From contig NZ_ARVX01000001.1 in the NCBI RefSeq assembly GCF_000384375.1, forward strand, positions 930,001-994,000: DNA of 64,000 nucleotides. Reading direction: 5' to 3'. The notes under the pieces were generated by a model. That model searched no databases. It was given only the letters and a program-made list of their open reading frames with translations, and was not told where the DNA came from. A program made the translations under genes and the position numbers. This DNA comes from Methylotenera versatilis 79. Its GTDB lineage: Bacteria > Pseudomonadota > Gammaproteobacteria > Burkholderiales > Methylophilaceae. Of this stretch, positions 16,985-26,900 are shown piece after piece (position 1 is the stretch's first letter; the number at the start of each line of letters is the position of its first letter).

Positions 16985-17485
16985 ATGACATTACACACTT
17001 CTATTTGGCTATTTCAGGCAATTCACGCTATCGGGTTGACGGTATGGTTAACTATTGCAATTATTAATAACTATCAGGCTTTCCAAAGCTCAATAGCTGC
17101 TATTGGCAATATCATGTCTATGGCGCCACTTACACTACCACCTGTAATCAATACACCACTTTTAAATCGAGCCCTATCTTTTGTAACCTTACATAAGATT
17201 GGATTGTTATTTATATTGCTACTCCAAATTATTGCAGCCTTATCATTTTGGATAGGAAGTTATAAGCTGGTCATTGCATGCGACCTCACTGCGGCACAAC
17301 CTTGGTTAAATATTGCACTTGCTTCATTTTCTGCTTGTCTTTTTACCATGCATCTAGGTGGTCTGTGGTTCGGTTATTGGATTAAGCAAGAAGGTCTACA
17401 ACTTACTCATATCAGCTTGCTAATTTGGACGCTGGCGGCTTTCTTTCTATTCAATATTTCATGGAATAATATGGGGAGTTATTAA
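16985..17485 (+). CDS. DUF2165 family small membrane protein
   Basis: 166 residues with four predicted membrane segments (roughly 10-30, 68-92, 105-127, 138-160). The late GGLWFGYWIKQEGLQLTHI motif is typical of DUF2165. The function of the family is unknown. It follows the MFS gene by 54 bp on the same strand and is probably co-transcribed with it, which links it to the same efflux or stress response by context only. Confidence 0.8.
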   Translation: MTLHTSIWLFQAIHAIGLTVWLTIAIINNYQAFQSSIAAIGNIMSMAPLTLPPVINTPLLNRALSFVTLHKIGLLFILLLQIIAALSFWIGSYKLVIACDLTAAQPWLNIALASFSACLFTMHLGGLWFGYWIKQEGLQLTHISLLIWTLAAFFLFNISWNNMGSY

Positions 17486-17743
17486 ATGGTTAAGTACTAA
17501 CTTCATTGTACTGATAACCAAGATGCGTTATTAGATGCTTAGCGGCCAAAAACAGGAGCTGTAACTTAAAAAACTCAAAATATTTGAATGAGTTATACAA
17601 AAATCCTTACTACTAATATAGTCTTAATATCCATATTATAGTGCCCTCAAATATTTCCAATGATTCAACTTTATTGAATAAATAGATCATAAATAATCGT
17701 TAACAATCAATGCATCAAAATTAACATAGATAAGAGCAACGTC

Positions 17744-18949
17744 ATGAATGACTTGAATAAATCAATAGTCAAAAGTTTTTCAAATAAATCATTTTTAATA
17801 GCCGTAGGGATACTGCTAATTACAACCATGTTAAATGGATGCGAGAAAAAAGCGAAGGAAGCTCAAGTCGCTCCATTTCCTGAAGTCGATGTTGCAACCG
17901 TTTTATTTCAATCTATCCAACAGTGGGATCAATTTAATGGCCACATAAGTGCAATTGAATCTGTGGATATAAGGCCGCGTGTCAGCGGATATATTCAAAG
18001 AATTGCATTCAAAGAAGGGGATGAAATTCAAAAAGGAGATTTATTGTTTCTCATAGATCAGCGCCCGTACCGAGCTACCTTGAACAGTGCGGCCGCGCGT
18101 CATGAGCGAATGGTTGCTACTGATGCTCTTGCTCAATCACAAAGTAATCGCGCTCAAGTCTTATTGAAAGATAACGCAATTTCAAGAGAGGAAACTGAAG
18201 CTCGTCAAGCGACTCAAGCGCAAACTCAAGCAGATATTAAGGATGCTGAAGCTGCATTGGAAGTAGCTAAGTTGAATTTAGGCTTTACTGAAGTACGAGC
18301 ACCCATCAGCGGGCGTGTCAGTAGAGCTATTTTAACTGTTGGTAATCTCGTTGTTGCCGATCAAACCACTCTAACCACACTCGTTTCACAAAACCCTGTA
18401 TACGTTTATTTTGACCCAGATGAATATAGCTATTTGCGTTACAAGTCAGAAGCACGAAGGAAGAGTAAAAGCGAGGGAGGCGCGCAGGTGCGAGTTGGCT
18501 TGGCTAATGAGCAAGGATTTCCGCACTTAGGTAACGTAGATTTTCTCGACAATCAAATCAATCCTACTACTGGCACCATTCGTGCCCGCGCAAAACTCAA
18601 TAATGCAGATAGGTTATTTACGCCAGGAATGTACGCTCGTGTCCAAATGGCCGGCGATGATGATACTCAGAAGATTCTTCTTGATAACAAAGCGATTCTT
18701 ACTGATCAGGATCGCAACTATGTATATATCTTAGAAGAAGGCAATAAAGCAGTCAGAAAAGATGTGGTGCTTGGCCGAACATGGAACGGACTGAGAGTAA
18801 TCGAATCTGGGCTAGCGCCAGATAACAAAGTAGTTATAGCCGGATTACAAAGAATTTATTTTTCAGGCGCACAAGTGAAACCAAACGTTGTGTCTATGGA
18901 ATTATCTTCTACCAAAGCCGCATCTCCAAATAACTCAATTAATAAATAG
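17744..18949 (+). CDS. RND efflux periplasmic adaptor (AcrA/MexE family)
   Basis: 401 residues. A lipoprotein signal has its lipobox at TMLNGC (Cys33), anchoring the protein in the inner membrane. It has split lipoyl/barrel-sandwich halves (ESVDIRPRVSGYIQRIAFKEGDEIQKGDLLFLID and the APISGRVSRAILTVGNLV return), an alpha-hairpin between them (about 100-170), then beta-barrel and membrane-proximal domains. The adaptor links the RND pump to a TolC-type channel. The pump gene follows after 9 bp; no outer-membrane channel gene is adjacent, so one from elsewhere must serve. Confidence 0.93.
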   Translation: MNDLNKSIVKSFSNKSFLIAVGILLITTMLNGCEKKAKEAQVAPFPEVDVATVLFQSIQQWDQFNGHISAIESVDIRPRVSGYIQRIAFKEGDEIQKGDLLFLIDQRPYRATLNSAAARHERMVATDALAQSQSNRAQVLLKDNAISREETEARQATQAQTQADIKDAEAALEVAKLNLGFTEVRAPISGRVSRAILTVGNLVVADQTTLTTLVSQNPVYVYFDPDEYSYLRYKSEARRKSKSEGGAQVRVGLANEQGFPHLGNVDFLDNQINPTTGTIRARAKLNNADRLFTPGMYARVQMAGDDDTQKILLDNKAILTDQDRNYVYILEEGNKAVRKDVVLGRTWNGLRVIESGLAPDNKVVIAGLQRIYFSGAQVKPNVVSMELSSTKAASPNNSINK

Positions 18950-18958
18950 GAGTCATCA

Positions 18959-21900
18959 ATGGATTTCTCTAAATTTTTCATTGATCGACCGATTTTTGCA
19001 ATTGTATTGTCAATTATCCTGTTCGCTATTGGCCTTATTGCAATCCCTCAATTGCCAGTTAGTGAGTATCCAGAGGTGGTTCCACCGAGTGTCGTGGTCC
19101 GTGCCACCTATCCTGGCGCTAACCCGAAGGAAATTGCAGAATCCGTTGCCATTCCGCTTGAAGAGGCCATAAATGGTGTTGAAGGCATTATTTACATGAA
19201 GTCGGTTGCAGGCTCTGACGGGAGCTTGCAAGTGTTTATTACCTTCAAATCGGATGTGGATCCTGATGTTGCAGCGGTTCGCGTACAAAATAGAGTAAGT
19301 CAGGCCTTAACAAGATTACCAGACCAAGTGCGCCAGTTTGGAGTGACAACCCAAAAACAATCGCCTACCCCGCTGATGTATGTGAGTCTTTTTTCGCCAG
19401 ACAATAGTTACGACTCTCTGTACCTGCGCAATTATTTGCGATTGCACATTAAAGATGAACTCTCAAAATTAAATGGAATCGGTGACGTTGGGCTCTATGG
19501 CTCCGGTGATTACGCAATGCGTATTTGGCTAGATCCAAATAAATTAGCGTCTAGGGAGCTTACGGCTACTGATGCTATCAACGCAATTCGAGAGCAAAAC
19601 GTGCAGGTGTCTGCGGGCCAACTTGGTGCTGAACCCTCTCCTAAAAACACAGACTCGCTCATTTCAATCAATGTGCGTGGTCGACTGGTGACGGAGCAAG
19701 AATTTAGAGACATCATTATAAAAAATGGTATTGATGGCCAAGTTGTTCGTCTTTCAGATGTTGCCAGAGTAGCCCTTGAAGCTGGTGACTATACGCTACG
19801 TGTATATCAGGATGAGAATAACTCAACATCGCTCGGTATCTTTTTAACACCAGGGGCAAATGCACTTGGTGTCGCTGATGAAGTGTATAAAAAATTAGAT
19901 GAGCTAGCAGAAAGATTTCCTAAAGGCGTTGAATATCGTGCTGTATGGGATCCCACTACGTTTGTAAGAGACTCCATTAGTGCAGTTCAACACACATTGT
20001 TTGAAGCAGTCATATTGGTAGTTTTAGTTGTTATTCTATTTCTGCAAAGTTGGAGAGCTTCAATTATCCCACTCATTGCAGTGCCGGTTTCAATAGTAGG
20101 AACATTTGCATTTTTGTATCTATTTGGTTATTCAATTAACACATTGACATTGTTCGGGCTCGTCCTTGCTGTAGGTATTGTTGTAGATGATGCCATTGTA
20201 GTGGTCGAAAACGTAGAGAGAAATATTGAACTTGGTCATAGTGCAAAAGAGGCTGCTCATCTTGCAATGCAGGAAGTTTCAGGTCCTATAATCGCTATCG
20301 CACTTGTGCTTTGTGCTGTTTTTGTGCCAATGGCGTTCATGTCAGGAGTAACTGGCCAGTTCTACAAACAGTTTGCCGTCACTATCGCAATTTCAACGGT
20401 CATATCAGCTGTTAACTCATTAACTTTGTCACCTGCATTGGCGGCAATGTTGTTAAGAGGACATGACGCTCCCAAAGATGCTTTATCGCGTGGAATTGAA
20501 TTTGCATTTGGCTGGATTTTCAATCCTTTTAATAGATTCTTTAAGCGTAGCTCAAAAGGATATCAAACGATTGTTTCGCGCACATTTAGTAATCGGGGAC
20601 CAGTGTTTGCTGTATATGCTATTTTGTTGATTGTAACCGCTTTTTTGTTTCATACAGTACCGGGCGGATTTATACCTACTCAAGACAAGCTGTACCTCTT
20701 TGCCGGCTCTCAATTGCCAGAAGGTGCATCTTTATCAAGAACTGATGACGTGACACGCAAAATGGTAGCTATTGCTAAGCAAGTCGAGGGAGTAGAGATG
20801 GTCAATGCATACTCTGGTTTAAATGCCTTACAGTCAGTGAATACGCCCAACTTCACCACCTCATACGTTATTCTAAAACCTTTCAATGAGCGTAGCAGGA
20901 GTGCAGCAGCGATTAATGATGAGCTAAATAGCAAGTTTGCTGAAATTAAGTCCGGCTTTTCTTACGCTTTGTTACCGCCACCTATTCAAGGGCTTGGCAA
21001 TGGTTCGGGATACTCACTCTATTTGGAAGATAGAGCAGGTCTAGGTTATGGCGCACTTCAAAATGCACTTAAGGCTTTTCAAGCTGAAATAGCGAATACG
21101 CCAGGTATGACATACCCAGTCAGTTCATATCAATCTAATATTCCACAGTTGGAAGTGAAGGTAGATAGAGAGAAAGCAAAAGCTCAAGGCGTCTCTATGA
21201 CAGATATCTTTGACACCATGCAAATCTATCTTGGATCTGCCTATGTAAATGACTTTAATATATTCGGTCGTGTAAACAGAGTCATGGTTCAGGCGGATAC
21301 TGAATTTCGCCAGCAACCTGAAGATATCACTAATTTACGTACCCGTAATGCTAATGGAGAAATGGTGCCGATTGGATCAATGGTGACGGTAGTACCAACT
21401 TTTGGGCCTGATCCTGTCGTTCGTTATAATGGCTATCCAGCAGCTGATGTTATTGGTGATTCAGACCCCAAAATTCTATCGTCATCTGAAGTTATTTCTA
21501 AACTAAAGGAGATAGCAAAGAAGACGCTACCCCCAGGAATCGTGATGGAATGGACAGATCTTAGTTACCAGCAGGTTTCTCAAAGCAATACCGCGGCAGT
21601 CGTGTTTCCACTGTCTGTCATGCTAGCTTTTCTAGTGCTAGCTGCCCTATATGAAAGTTGGACACTACCTCTCGCCGTCATTCTAATTGTTCCTGTTTGT
21701 ATGTGTTCAGCGCTATTCGGAGTATGGCTCACAGGAGGTGACAACAACGTGTTCGTACAGGTCGGCCTTGTAGTACTAATGGGCTTGGCATGCAAAAATG
21801 CGATACTGATTGTTGAATTTGCGCGTGAGTTGGAACTTCAAGGCATGGGCATCATAGAAGCAGCACTTGAGGCATGCCACTTGAGGTTGCGCCCAATCAT

Positions 21901-22081
21901 CATGACTTCTGTTGCTTTTATTGCAGGCTCTGTCCCATTGCTCTTAGGACATGGCGCAGGCAGTGAAGTTAGGGAGGCTACGGGTATCACTGTATTTGGG
22001 GGCATGCTTGGTGTAACGCTATTTGGATTGTTTCTAACGCCTGTTTTCTATGTGGTACTAAGGAAACTAGCTGCAAGATGA
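18959..22081 (+). CDS. HAE1-type RND multidrug efflux pump (MexF/AcrB family)
   Basis: 1040 residues, the full length for AcrB homologues. The N-terminus MDFSKFFIDRPIFAIVLSI leads TM1, followed by the first periplasmic porter domain, TM2-6, the second porter domain and TM8-12. The proton-relay pair Asp-Asp is in GIVVDDAIVVVENVERN of TM4, and VSGPIIAIALVLCAVFVPMA follows. AGGAG overlaps the adaptor stop and drives translation. The sequence is closer to MexF than to AcrB in its opening blocks (my recollection). Substrates are probably hydrophobic toxicants. No local repressor is encoded directly upstream; the LysR gene downstream is convergent and may not be related. Confidence 0.93.
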   Translation: MDFSKFFIDRPIFAIVLSIILFAIGLIAIPQLPVSEYPEVVPPSVVVRATYPGANPKEIAESVAIPLEEAINGVEGIIYMKSVAGSDGSLQVFITFKSDVDPDVAAVRVQNRVSQALTRLPDQVRQFGVTTQKQSPTPLMYVSLFSPDNSYDSLYLRNYLRLHIKDELSKLNGIGDVGLYGSGDYAMRIWLDPNKLASRELTATDAINAIREQNVQVSAGQLGAEPSPKNTDSLISINVRGRLVTEQEFRDIIIKNGIDGQVVRLSDVARVALEAGDYTLRVYQDENNSTSLGIFLTPGANALGVADEVYKKLDELAERFPKGVEYRAVWDPTTFVRDSISAVQHTLFEAVILVVLVVILFLQSWRASIIPLIAVPVSIVGTFAFLYLFGYSINTLTLFGLVLAVGIVVDDAIVVVENVERNIELGHSAKEAAHLAMQEVSGPIIAIALVLCAVFVPMAFMSGVTGQFYKQFAVTIAISTVISAVNSLTLSPALAAMLLRGHDAPKDALSRGIEFAFGWIFNPFNRFFKRSSKGYQTIVSRTFSNRGPVFAVYAILLIVTAFLFHTVPGGFIPTQDKLYLFAGSQLPEGASLSRTDDVTRKMVAIAKQVEGVEMVNAYSGLNALQSVNTPNFTTSYVILKPFNERSRSAAAINDELNSKFAEIKSGFSYALLPPPIQGLGNGSGYSLYLEDRAGLGYGALQNALKAFQAEIANTPGMTYPVSSYQSNIPQLEVKVDREKAKAQGVSMTDIFDTMQIYLGSAYVNDFNIFGRVNRVMVQADTEFRQQPEDITNLRTRNANGEMVPIGSMVTVVPTFGPDPVVRYNGYPAADVIGDSDPKILSSSEVISKLKEIAKKTLPPGIVMEWTDLSYQQVSQSNTAAVVFPLSVMLAFLVLAALYESWTLPLAVILIVPVCMCSALFGVWLTGGDNNVFVQVGLVVLMGLACKNAILIVEFARELELQGMGIIEAALEACHLRLRPIIMTSVAFIAGSVPLLLGHGAGSEVREATGITVFGGMLGVTLFGLFLTPVFYVVLRKLAAR

Positions 22082-22168
22082 TGCGCCGTAAACTCTGTAT
22101 ATGGCTAATTAGTAAAATTCTAAATTAATTTATGCAACATATCGAAAATACAGTGGACCGACCGACTA

Positions 22169-22214
22169 CTTACAACCCTATATAAATTTAAATCAATTTA
22201 TATAGGGTTGTAAG
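22169..22214. terminator. 20-bp perfect inverted repeat downstream of RND pump gene
   Basis: CTTACAACCCTATATAAATT (22169-22188) is repeated exactly in reverse complement at 22195-22214 around a 6-base loop. It lies between the convergent pump and LysR genes. The stem is long but no T run follows on either side, so it may be a transcription barrier or the scar of a mobile element rather than a classic terminator. Confidence 0.6.
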
Positions 22215-22318
22215 CACGGTGCTATTTATCAATGTCTGCTTTGGGCCGCTTATTGTCTTTAGTAAGCTGGCATAGGTCGGCCCGAAACGGACGTATCTTT
22301 TGCCCGTTTATTGAAGAC

Positions 22319-23239
22319 TCAGTTGGTGCTTGGTAGCGTCAATCCTGCGGCGAGCGCCCCTAGTAAAACACTGACCTTGGGAAGAGCTTGACGACTTTTG
22401 AGCCAGACAAGGTTCAGTATCAGGCCATCCGTTGCCAAGTTTGGAAGAACTTCTACTATTGTGCCTTTTTCGATCTCGTGCTTGACCAACCATGTTGGTA
22501 ACTGAGCGATTCCATGTCCGGCTATTGCCGCAACTAACTCACCCTCACCATCACCTATAGCAATCCGCGCTGGCATTACTCGGCGTTCAGTGTATCCAGT
22601 CTTAGTTTCGGAAAAGTACCAAGGACTCACCATGCCTTGACCTTCGCCATATACAATACAACTGTGATGTTCTAAATCTAGCTCATTTAAGGGTTCGCCA
22701 TATTTGCTTAGATACGTGGGTGAAGCACAAAATATATTTCGAGCCTTGCCTAAATAGTGATGTCCTAAGACATTAGGCCAGACGTCAGAGCCACCGATTC
22801 GCACGACAATGTCGATATCTGCTTCAACAAGGTCGACGAATCGGTCAGAGAACGTAATGTGCGGTATTAGCAATGGATACTCTTCTATACATTTCAGAAT
22901 GACCGGTAGTACATGCAAGCGCCCATATGACGCAGGTAGGTCAATACGAACCTTTCCACGAGGCTCTGTGTTTTCCAAATGAAGAGACGACTCAACCTCT
23001 TTAAGATCTGCCAATACTCCTGTACACGTGCGATAGAACTCCGTTCCAGCGTCAGTCAGCGACAGACGTCGTGTAGTTCTATTGAATAAGCGTGTTTGAA
23101 GTCTGCCTTCTAATCGGGCGATGCCCTTGCTTACAGCAGAACTAGTTAGGTTCATCCGTGCAGCCGCTGCTGTAAAGCTGCCCATATCTGCAACGCAGAC
23201 AAACACATCTATGCCTTTCAAACGCTCCGAAGAATACAT
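22319..23239 (-). CDS. LysR family transcriptional regulator
   Basis: 306 residues from the ATG that follows AGGAGG by four bases; the frame could open one codon earlier at TTG, but the spacing is too short. The winged-helix N-terminus (LKGIDVFVCVADMGSFTAAAARMNLTSSAVSKGI) and the periplasmic-binding-like effector domain are complete. It is divergent from an NmrA-like oxidoreductase gene 168 bp away, the usual arrangement for a LysR protein that controls its neighbour. Its codon use looks less AT-biased than most of the window, which suggests transfer together with that neighbour. Confidence 0.9.
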   Translation of the reverse strand: MYSSERLKGIDVFVCVADMGSFTAAAARMNLTSSAVSKGIARLEGRLQTRLFNRTTRRLSLTDAGTEFYRTCTGVLADLKEVESSLHLENTEPRGKVRIDLPASYGRLHVLPVILKCIEEYPLLIPHITFSDRFVDLVEADIDIVVRIGGSDVWPNVLGHHYLGKARNIFCASPTYLSKYGEPLNELDLEHHSCIVYGEGQGMVSPWYFSETKTGYTERRVMPARIAIGDGEGELVAAIAGHGIAQLPTWLVKHEIEKGTIVEVLPNLATDGLILNLVWLKSRQALPKVSVLLGALAAGLTLPSTN

Positions 23240-23406
23240 CAAGCCTCCTATTAATGAATTAAATTCTCATTTAATAGTAAAATATACCATTAATCTGAAA
23301 TAAATTTTATAGTAAGCTTGTGCTTTCAAGCTGCGCCGAGCATGTGACCAAGTCGAGAAGGGCTCAGCAGCCAGACATTACATCCACCATAGAATAGGAT
23401 TTACAG

Positions 23407-24294
23407 ATGAACAATCAGAAACCAACCGTTCTCGTTACTGGCGCTACCGGTCAAATTGGCGGCGACACACTTCGCTTCCTTCAAGCCGATGACTCCATCA
23501 CGTTAGTGGCCGCAGCACGTTCACCCGCCAAGGCCAAAGCTTTCGAAACGCAAGGTATTCGTACGGTCATCCTCGACTTTGATAAAGAGGAGACCTTGGC
23601 ACCCGCGTTACAAGGAATCGACAGAGTCTTCCTTGTGACTGGTTATTCAGTAGACATGCTGCGCCAGAGCAAAGCATTTTTGGACAAAGCCAAGCTGGCC
23701 GGTGTGCAGCATATTGTGCATCTCGGTGCTTGCGGACGTGACGACACGACGATTGGGCACTGGGCATGGCATCAGTTTGTGGAGCGGTACATTGAGTGGT
23801 CAGGTTTCTCATTCACGCACTTGCGACCGGAAGCCTTCATGCAAAATTTACTCAGCTACGATGGCACGAAGGCGGTGAATAATGGCGTCATCCAGCAATT
23901 CACCGGAGATGCTCCGTTTAGCTGGGTCGATGGCGAGGATGTTGCCTTAGTCGCTGCACAAACGCTTTTACACCCAGACAAACATGCCGGTAAAACGTAT
24001 CGCTTAGGTTATGACGCCAAATCATACGGCGACATCACGGTTATTATGTCCGAAGTGTTAGGGCAGCCGTTCCGCTACGAGTCCTTATCTCCAGAGATTT
24101 TTCTGGAGAACATGCGGGTAGCCGGTGCCGAAATGGCTTATATGAACTGCGTGTGCGATAACTTCAAACGCATTGCCGCCTATGCCATTCCCGGCGTGGA
24201 CGAGACATTCGACAATTTTTCAGGCATTACTGGTAAAGAACCCGTACGGTGGGAAGCGTTCGTGAAGAAACACCAGGCAGCTTTCGCTTATTGA
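23407..24294 (+). CDS. NmrA-like NAD(P)-binding oxidoreductase
   Basis: 295 residues of the atypical short-chain dehydrogenase class. The dinucleotide-binding motif GATGQIGGDTLRFL lies at about 17-30, and IVHLGACGRDD and HWAWHQFVERYIEWSG follow. The usual Tyr-x3-Lys catalytic pair is not obvious, as in NmrA/quinone-reductase-like sensors (QorB type). It may reduce a quinone or aldehyde, or sense NADP(H). It is divergent from a LysR regulator that probably controls it. GC at third positions seems clearly higher than in the flanking genes, suggesting recent acquisition. Confidence 0.83.
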   Translation: MNNQKPTVLVTGATGQIGGDTLRFLQADDSITLVAAARSPAKAKAFETQGIRTVILDFDKEETLAPALQGIDRVFLVTGYSVDMLRQSKAFLDKAKLAGVQHIVHLGACGRDDTTIGHWAWHQFVERYIEWSGFSFTHLRPEAFMQNLLSYDGTKAVNNGVIQQFTGDAPFSWVDGEDVALVAAQTLLHPDKHAGKTYRLGYDAKSYGDITVIMSEVLGQPFRYESLSPEIFLENMRVAGAEMAYMNCVCDNFKRIAAYAIPGVDETFDNFSGITGKEPVRWEAFVKKHQAAFAY

Positions 24295-24484
24295 TCTTCT
24301 TCCAGCGGATGAATTTAGTTAAGATGGGGTCGCTAGACTGAGCGTCCGTTTAGAGCCGTTAATGTCGCAGTTTTTCGGCCCATACATAGCGGACATTCAA
24401 AATCTGAGTCGAAGGGTGACTACGGCAATCTGTTTGAAAGAATATCAACTGTCACTTGTAAGAATTTCTGAGTTAAAGTGTTAT

Positions 24485-25660
24485 TCATACGCTATCTGAT
24501 GCCGAGTAAAAAACCACTTTGTTTCTACCATATTGCTTGGCTTTATAGAGTGCTCGGTCTGCTGCACCAATTAGATTTCTGGACTCTAAACCAATTTTAG
24601 AAGAATCAGTAATTCCGATACTAATCGAACTTTTCATAACTTCTCCTCCGAATTCAAAAGTAGTCGAGGCATATGCTTCTCTTAAGCGGTCAGCTACGAT
24701 AAGAGCTTTGTCAGTTGATGTTGAGGGAAGTAGAATACAGAACTCATCTCCCCCATAACGCGCAAAATAATCCTCAACCCGTATGGTTGCAATTGCTATA
24801 TTGGTTAATCTGCGCAAGACTTCATCGCCATTGGGGTGCCCATAGTTATCGTTAATGAATTTGAAATTATCTACATCTATTAGCATTAAAGAGAATTTAT
24901 CGCCTGTACGTTCAAAGCGCGACTGTAACCGTACTATCTCTTGTTCAAGCTGACGTCGATTGAAAGCTCCTGTTAATGTATCCCTAGAAGCTATTTTTTC
25001 AATTTCTGCTATGAATTGATGGTTCAACATTAACATGAAGCCAAACGCAACACACACCTGAAGTACGCAACTGATAACAAAAGTAATCGGATTAATCGGA
25101 GTATTTGAATAAAGACTATAAACCTCTAAAGAGTGCGCGATTACAATTGCCCTTATCAGCATGACTACTGATAGCAAGGCAAACGACAAACCAGTAAACC
25201 ATAAGACTGCTCTAAGTGGAGGTTTAGTGTTACGCAAAAGCAGGCTGGCACATGCTGCGTACCCTATAGACAACAAAAGTGAGTTCGCAATAGAACGAGC
25301 GCTAATATCTATTTGTATAAATTCAAACCAATAAGTCTGAAGTATAGTCACAGCGACATAGGAAATAGCTAATCCCTTGTAAATGCGGCTCAGCTTGAAA
25401 GATTGTATCCCAGTGAATTGCAAAGCTACACCAGAGGCCACTAGTGCTGAGCCAACGACAACAGCTAATTTAGCGCTAGGTGTTACTGTTCTGAAAAAAT
25501 AAGCAGACCCTAAGCCCAAACCAATGCATAAGCTAGCAATTGACCATTGTTTTATGCTAGTAAAACTTCGTGTACGAAGACCGGCTAGTAGTATTAAACC
25601 CGAAATCATGATGGACAGCATTGCGAGTAGCACCATGGTTGTACGCACATCAAGCTTCAT
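24485..25660 (-). CDS. membrane-bound diguanylate cyclase (GGDEF)
   Basis: 391 residues. The first ~215 form about seven hydrophobic helices (roughly 8-27, 38-56, 64-82, 95-112, 123-142, 150-172, 190-212), a membrane sensor of unknown ligand. The GGDEF domain follows (about 225-385), with the active loop YGGDEF at 302-307 intact, so c-di-GMP synthesis is expected. The inhibitory I-site RVED (294-297) stands exactly five residues before it, so product feedback is likely. It is a single-gene unit; neighbours do not reveal the input. Confidence 0.93.
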   Translation of the reverse strand: MKLDVRTTMVLLAMLSIMISGLILLAGLRTRSFTSIKQWSIASLCIGLGLGSAYFFRTVTPSAKLAVVVGSALVASGVALQFTGIQSFKLSRIYKGLAISYVAVTILQTYWFEFIQIDISARSIANSLLLSIGYAACASLLLRNTKPPLRAVLWFTGLSFALLSVVMLIRAIVIAHSLEVYSLYSNTPINPITFVISCVLQVCVAFGFMLMLNHQFIAEIEKIASRDTLTGAFNRRQLEQEIVRLQSRFERTGDKFSLMLIDVDNFKFINDNYGHPNGDEVLRRLTNIAIATIRVEDYFARYGGDEFCILLPSTSTDKALIVADRLREAYASTTFEFGGEVMKSSISIGITDSSKIGLESRNLIGAADRALYKAKQYGRNKVVFYSASDSV

Positions 25661-26108
25661 TCCACACCTAAATTTTTATTATAGTGAAACCATATTACTT
25701 GAGTTTTACTAGGTTTTGTAGGTTCCAATCAACACAACTGAAACTTGGTCAATCTCGTACATATATTACAGCAACTACATTGGTAGATAGGGCCGTTTAG
25801 AAACTTTTTATAGATACATGGAGCGAAGGCGGACAACCAAAAAGTACTAATTTAGTTTCTGACCAAGAACCGTTAGTAAGAAAATCGTGCGATATCTACT
25901 GTTATTTCGATAATGATATAAAAGTGAAGCACCTTTCGATGCGCACAAACTTTTAAAACGGTTGAATTTGGAATCTGGACTGGTTGAATTTGATTGGTCT
26001 CATGCAAATGATCCAAGAGAACTTAACCTTACTAAAGCAGGAAATAAAGGTGATTTTTAACTTTATTACATTTATGATTAAAAACTAGATAGCTTGCTAA
26101 TAGGTAAA
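25661..26108. other. 448-bp region between the diguanylate cyclase and tag genes
   Basis: The right part (25801-26060) is the degraded end of a DUF72 gene, listed separately. The left 140 bp is the leader of the diguanylate cyclase gene (minus strand) and shows nothing further that I can name. Confidence 0.6.
25801..26060 (+). pseudogene. C-terminal remnant of a DUF72 (YecE-like) gene
   Basis: Reading from 25801 gives VRKSCDIYCYFDNDIKVK, the hallmark C-terminal strand of DUF72 proteins. The frame then breaks near 25930; skipping to the next frame restores PFDAHKLLKRLNLESG and runs to TAA at 26058-26060. An in-frame stop ends the left side at 25798, and the N-terminal ~200 residues of the family are absent. 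So this is a truncated, single-base-frameshifted relic. The identification rests on the YFDND and PFDA motifs; no start codon or ribosome-binding site is present. Confidence 0.72.
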
Positions 26109-26702
26109 ATGAGTCCAAATATATCTTCAAAAGAAGTAAGTACGCGCAAACGCTGTGTTTGGGCAGAAAGCAATGCGCTGATGCAAGCCTATCATGATAG
26201 TGAGTGGGGAGTTCCGCAGCGTGATTCACGTATGCTTTGGGAAATGCTAATGCTGGAAGGATTTCAAGCGGGGCTTGCTTGGATTATCGTGCTTAAAAAG
26301 CGTGAGGCGTTTCGCAAAGCATTTGCTAATTTTGATCCAGTAAAAGTAGCAAAATTCGATGAAAAAGACATAGAGCATTTGATGAATGACGAAGGAATTA
26401 TTCGCGCTCGCGCCAAAATTGAGGCAACCATCAAAGGTGCAAAAATCTATTGCGATATGCTGGAAAGAGGTGAGGATTTCAGTGAGTTTTGCTGGTCTTT
26501 TACAAAAGGCAAAGTATTAAAAGGCGATGGCTCACATGTGTCTGTCACAACGCCACTTTCTGAAGAGATTTCAAAAGAATTTAAACGCCGCGGTTTTAAA
26601 TTCGTAGGCCCAACCATTGTTTATGCTTGGATGCAGGCGGTTGGAATTGTGAATGACCATGCATCAGATTGTTTCTGTTCAACAGCAGCTGTGCACATTT
26701 AG
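26109..26702 (+). CDS. tag: DNA-3-methyladenine glycosylase I
   Basis: 197 residues from the ATG at 26109; the frame could also open at TTG 26094. Tag excises 3-methyladenine from alkylated DNA. Family marks are RCVWAESNALMQAYHDSEWGVP at the start, LMLEGFQAGLAWIIVLKKREAFRKAF (helix-hairpin region with the substrate-binding Glu), and the C-terminal VGPTIVYAWMQAVGIVNDH with DCFC. The early Cys and the C-terminal His and Cys match the zinc site of E. coli Tag. It stands alone, 196 bp before msrB. It may serve general repair of methylation damage. Confidence 0.95.
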   Translation: MSPNISSKEVSTRKRCVWAESNALMQAYHDSEWGVPQRDSRMLWEMLMLEGFQAGLAWIIVLKKREAFRKAFANFDPVKVAKFDEKDIEHLMNDEGIIRARAKIEATIKGAKIYCDMLERGEDFSEFCWSFTKGKVLKGDGSHVSVTTPLSEEISKEFKRRGFKFVGPTIVYAWMQAVGIVNDHASDCFCSTAAVHI

Positions 26703-26900
26703 CTCACCGTTACTTAACGCTCAATTAATAATAATTTCAATCATTCACCTCTAAAAAATGAGTAGAAAGAATACTGCTTTTAATCTCACTTTTTAGTGTT
26801 CATGTAGAATACGGCATAATTTTTACGTAATTAAAATCATGCAACTAAATCAAGTTTAGTTAGCTCAGATAAGTATAAAAATTCAATCAGGAGAAGCAGT

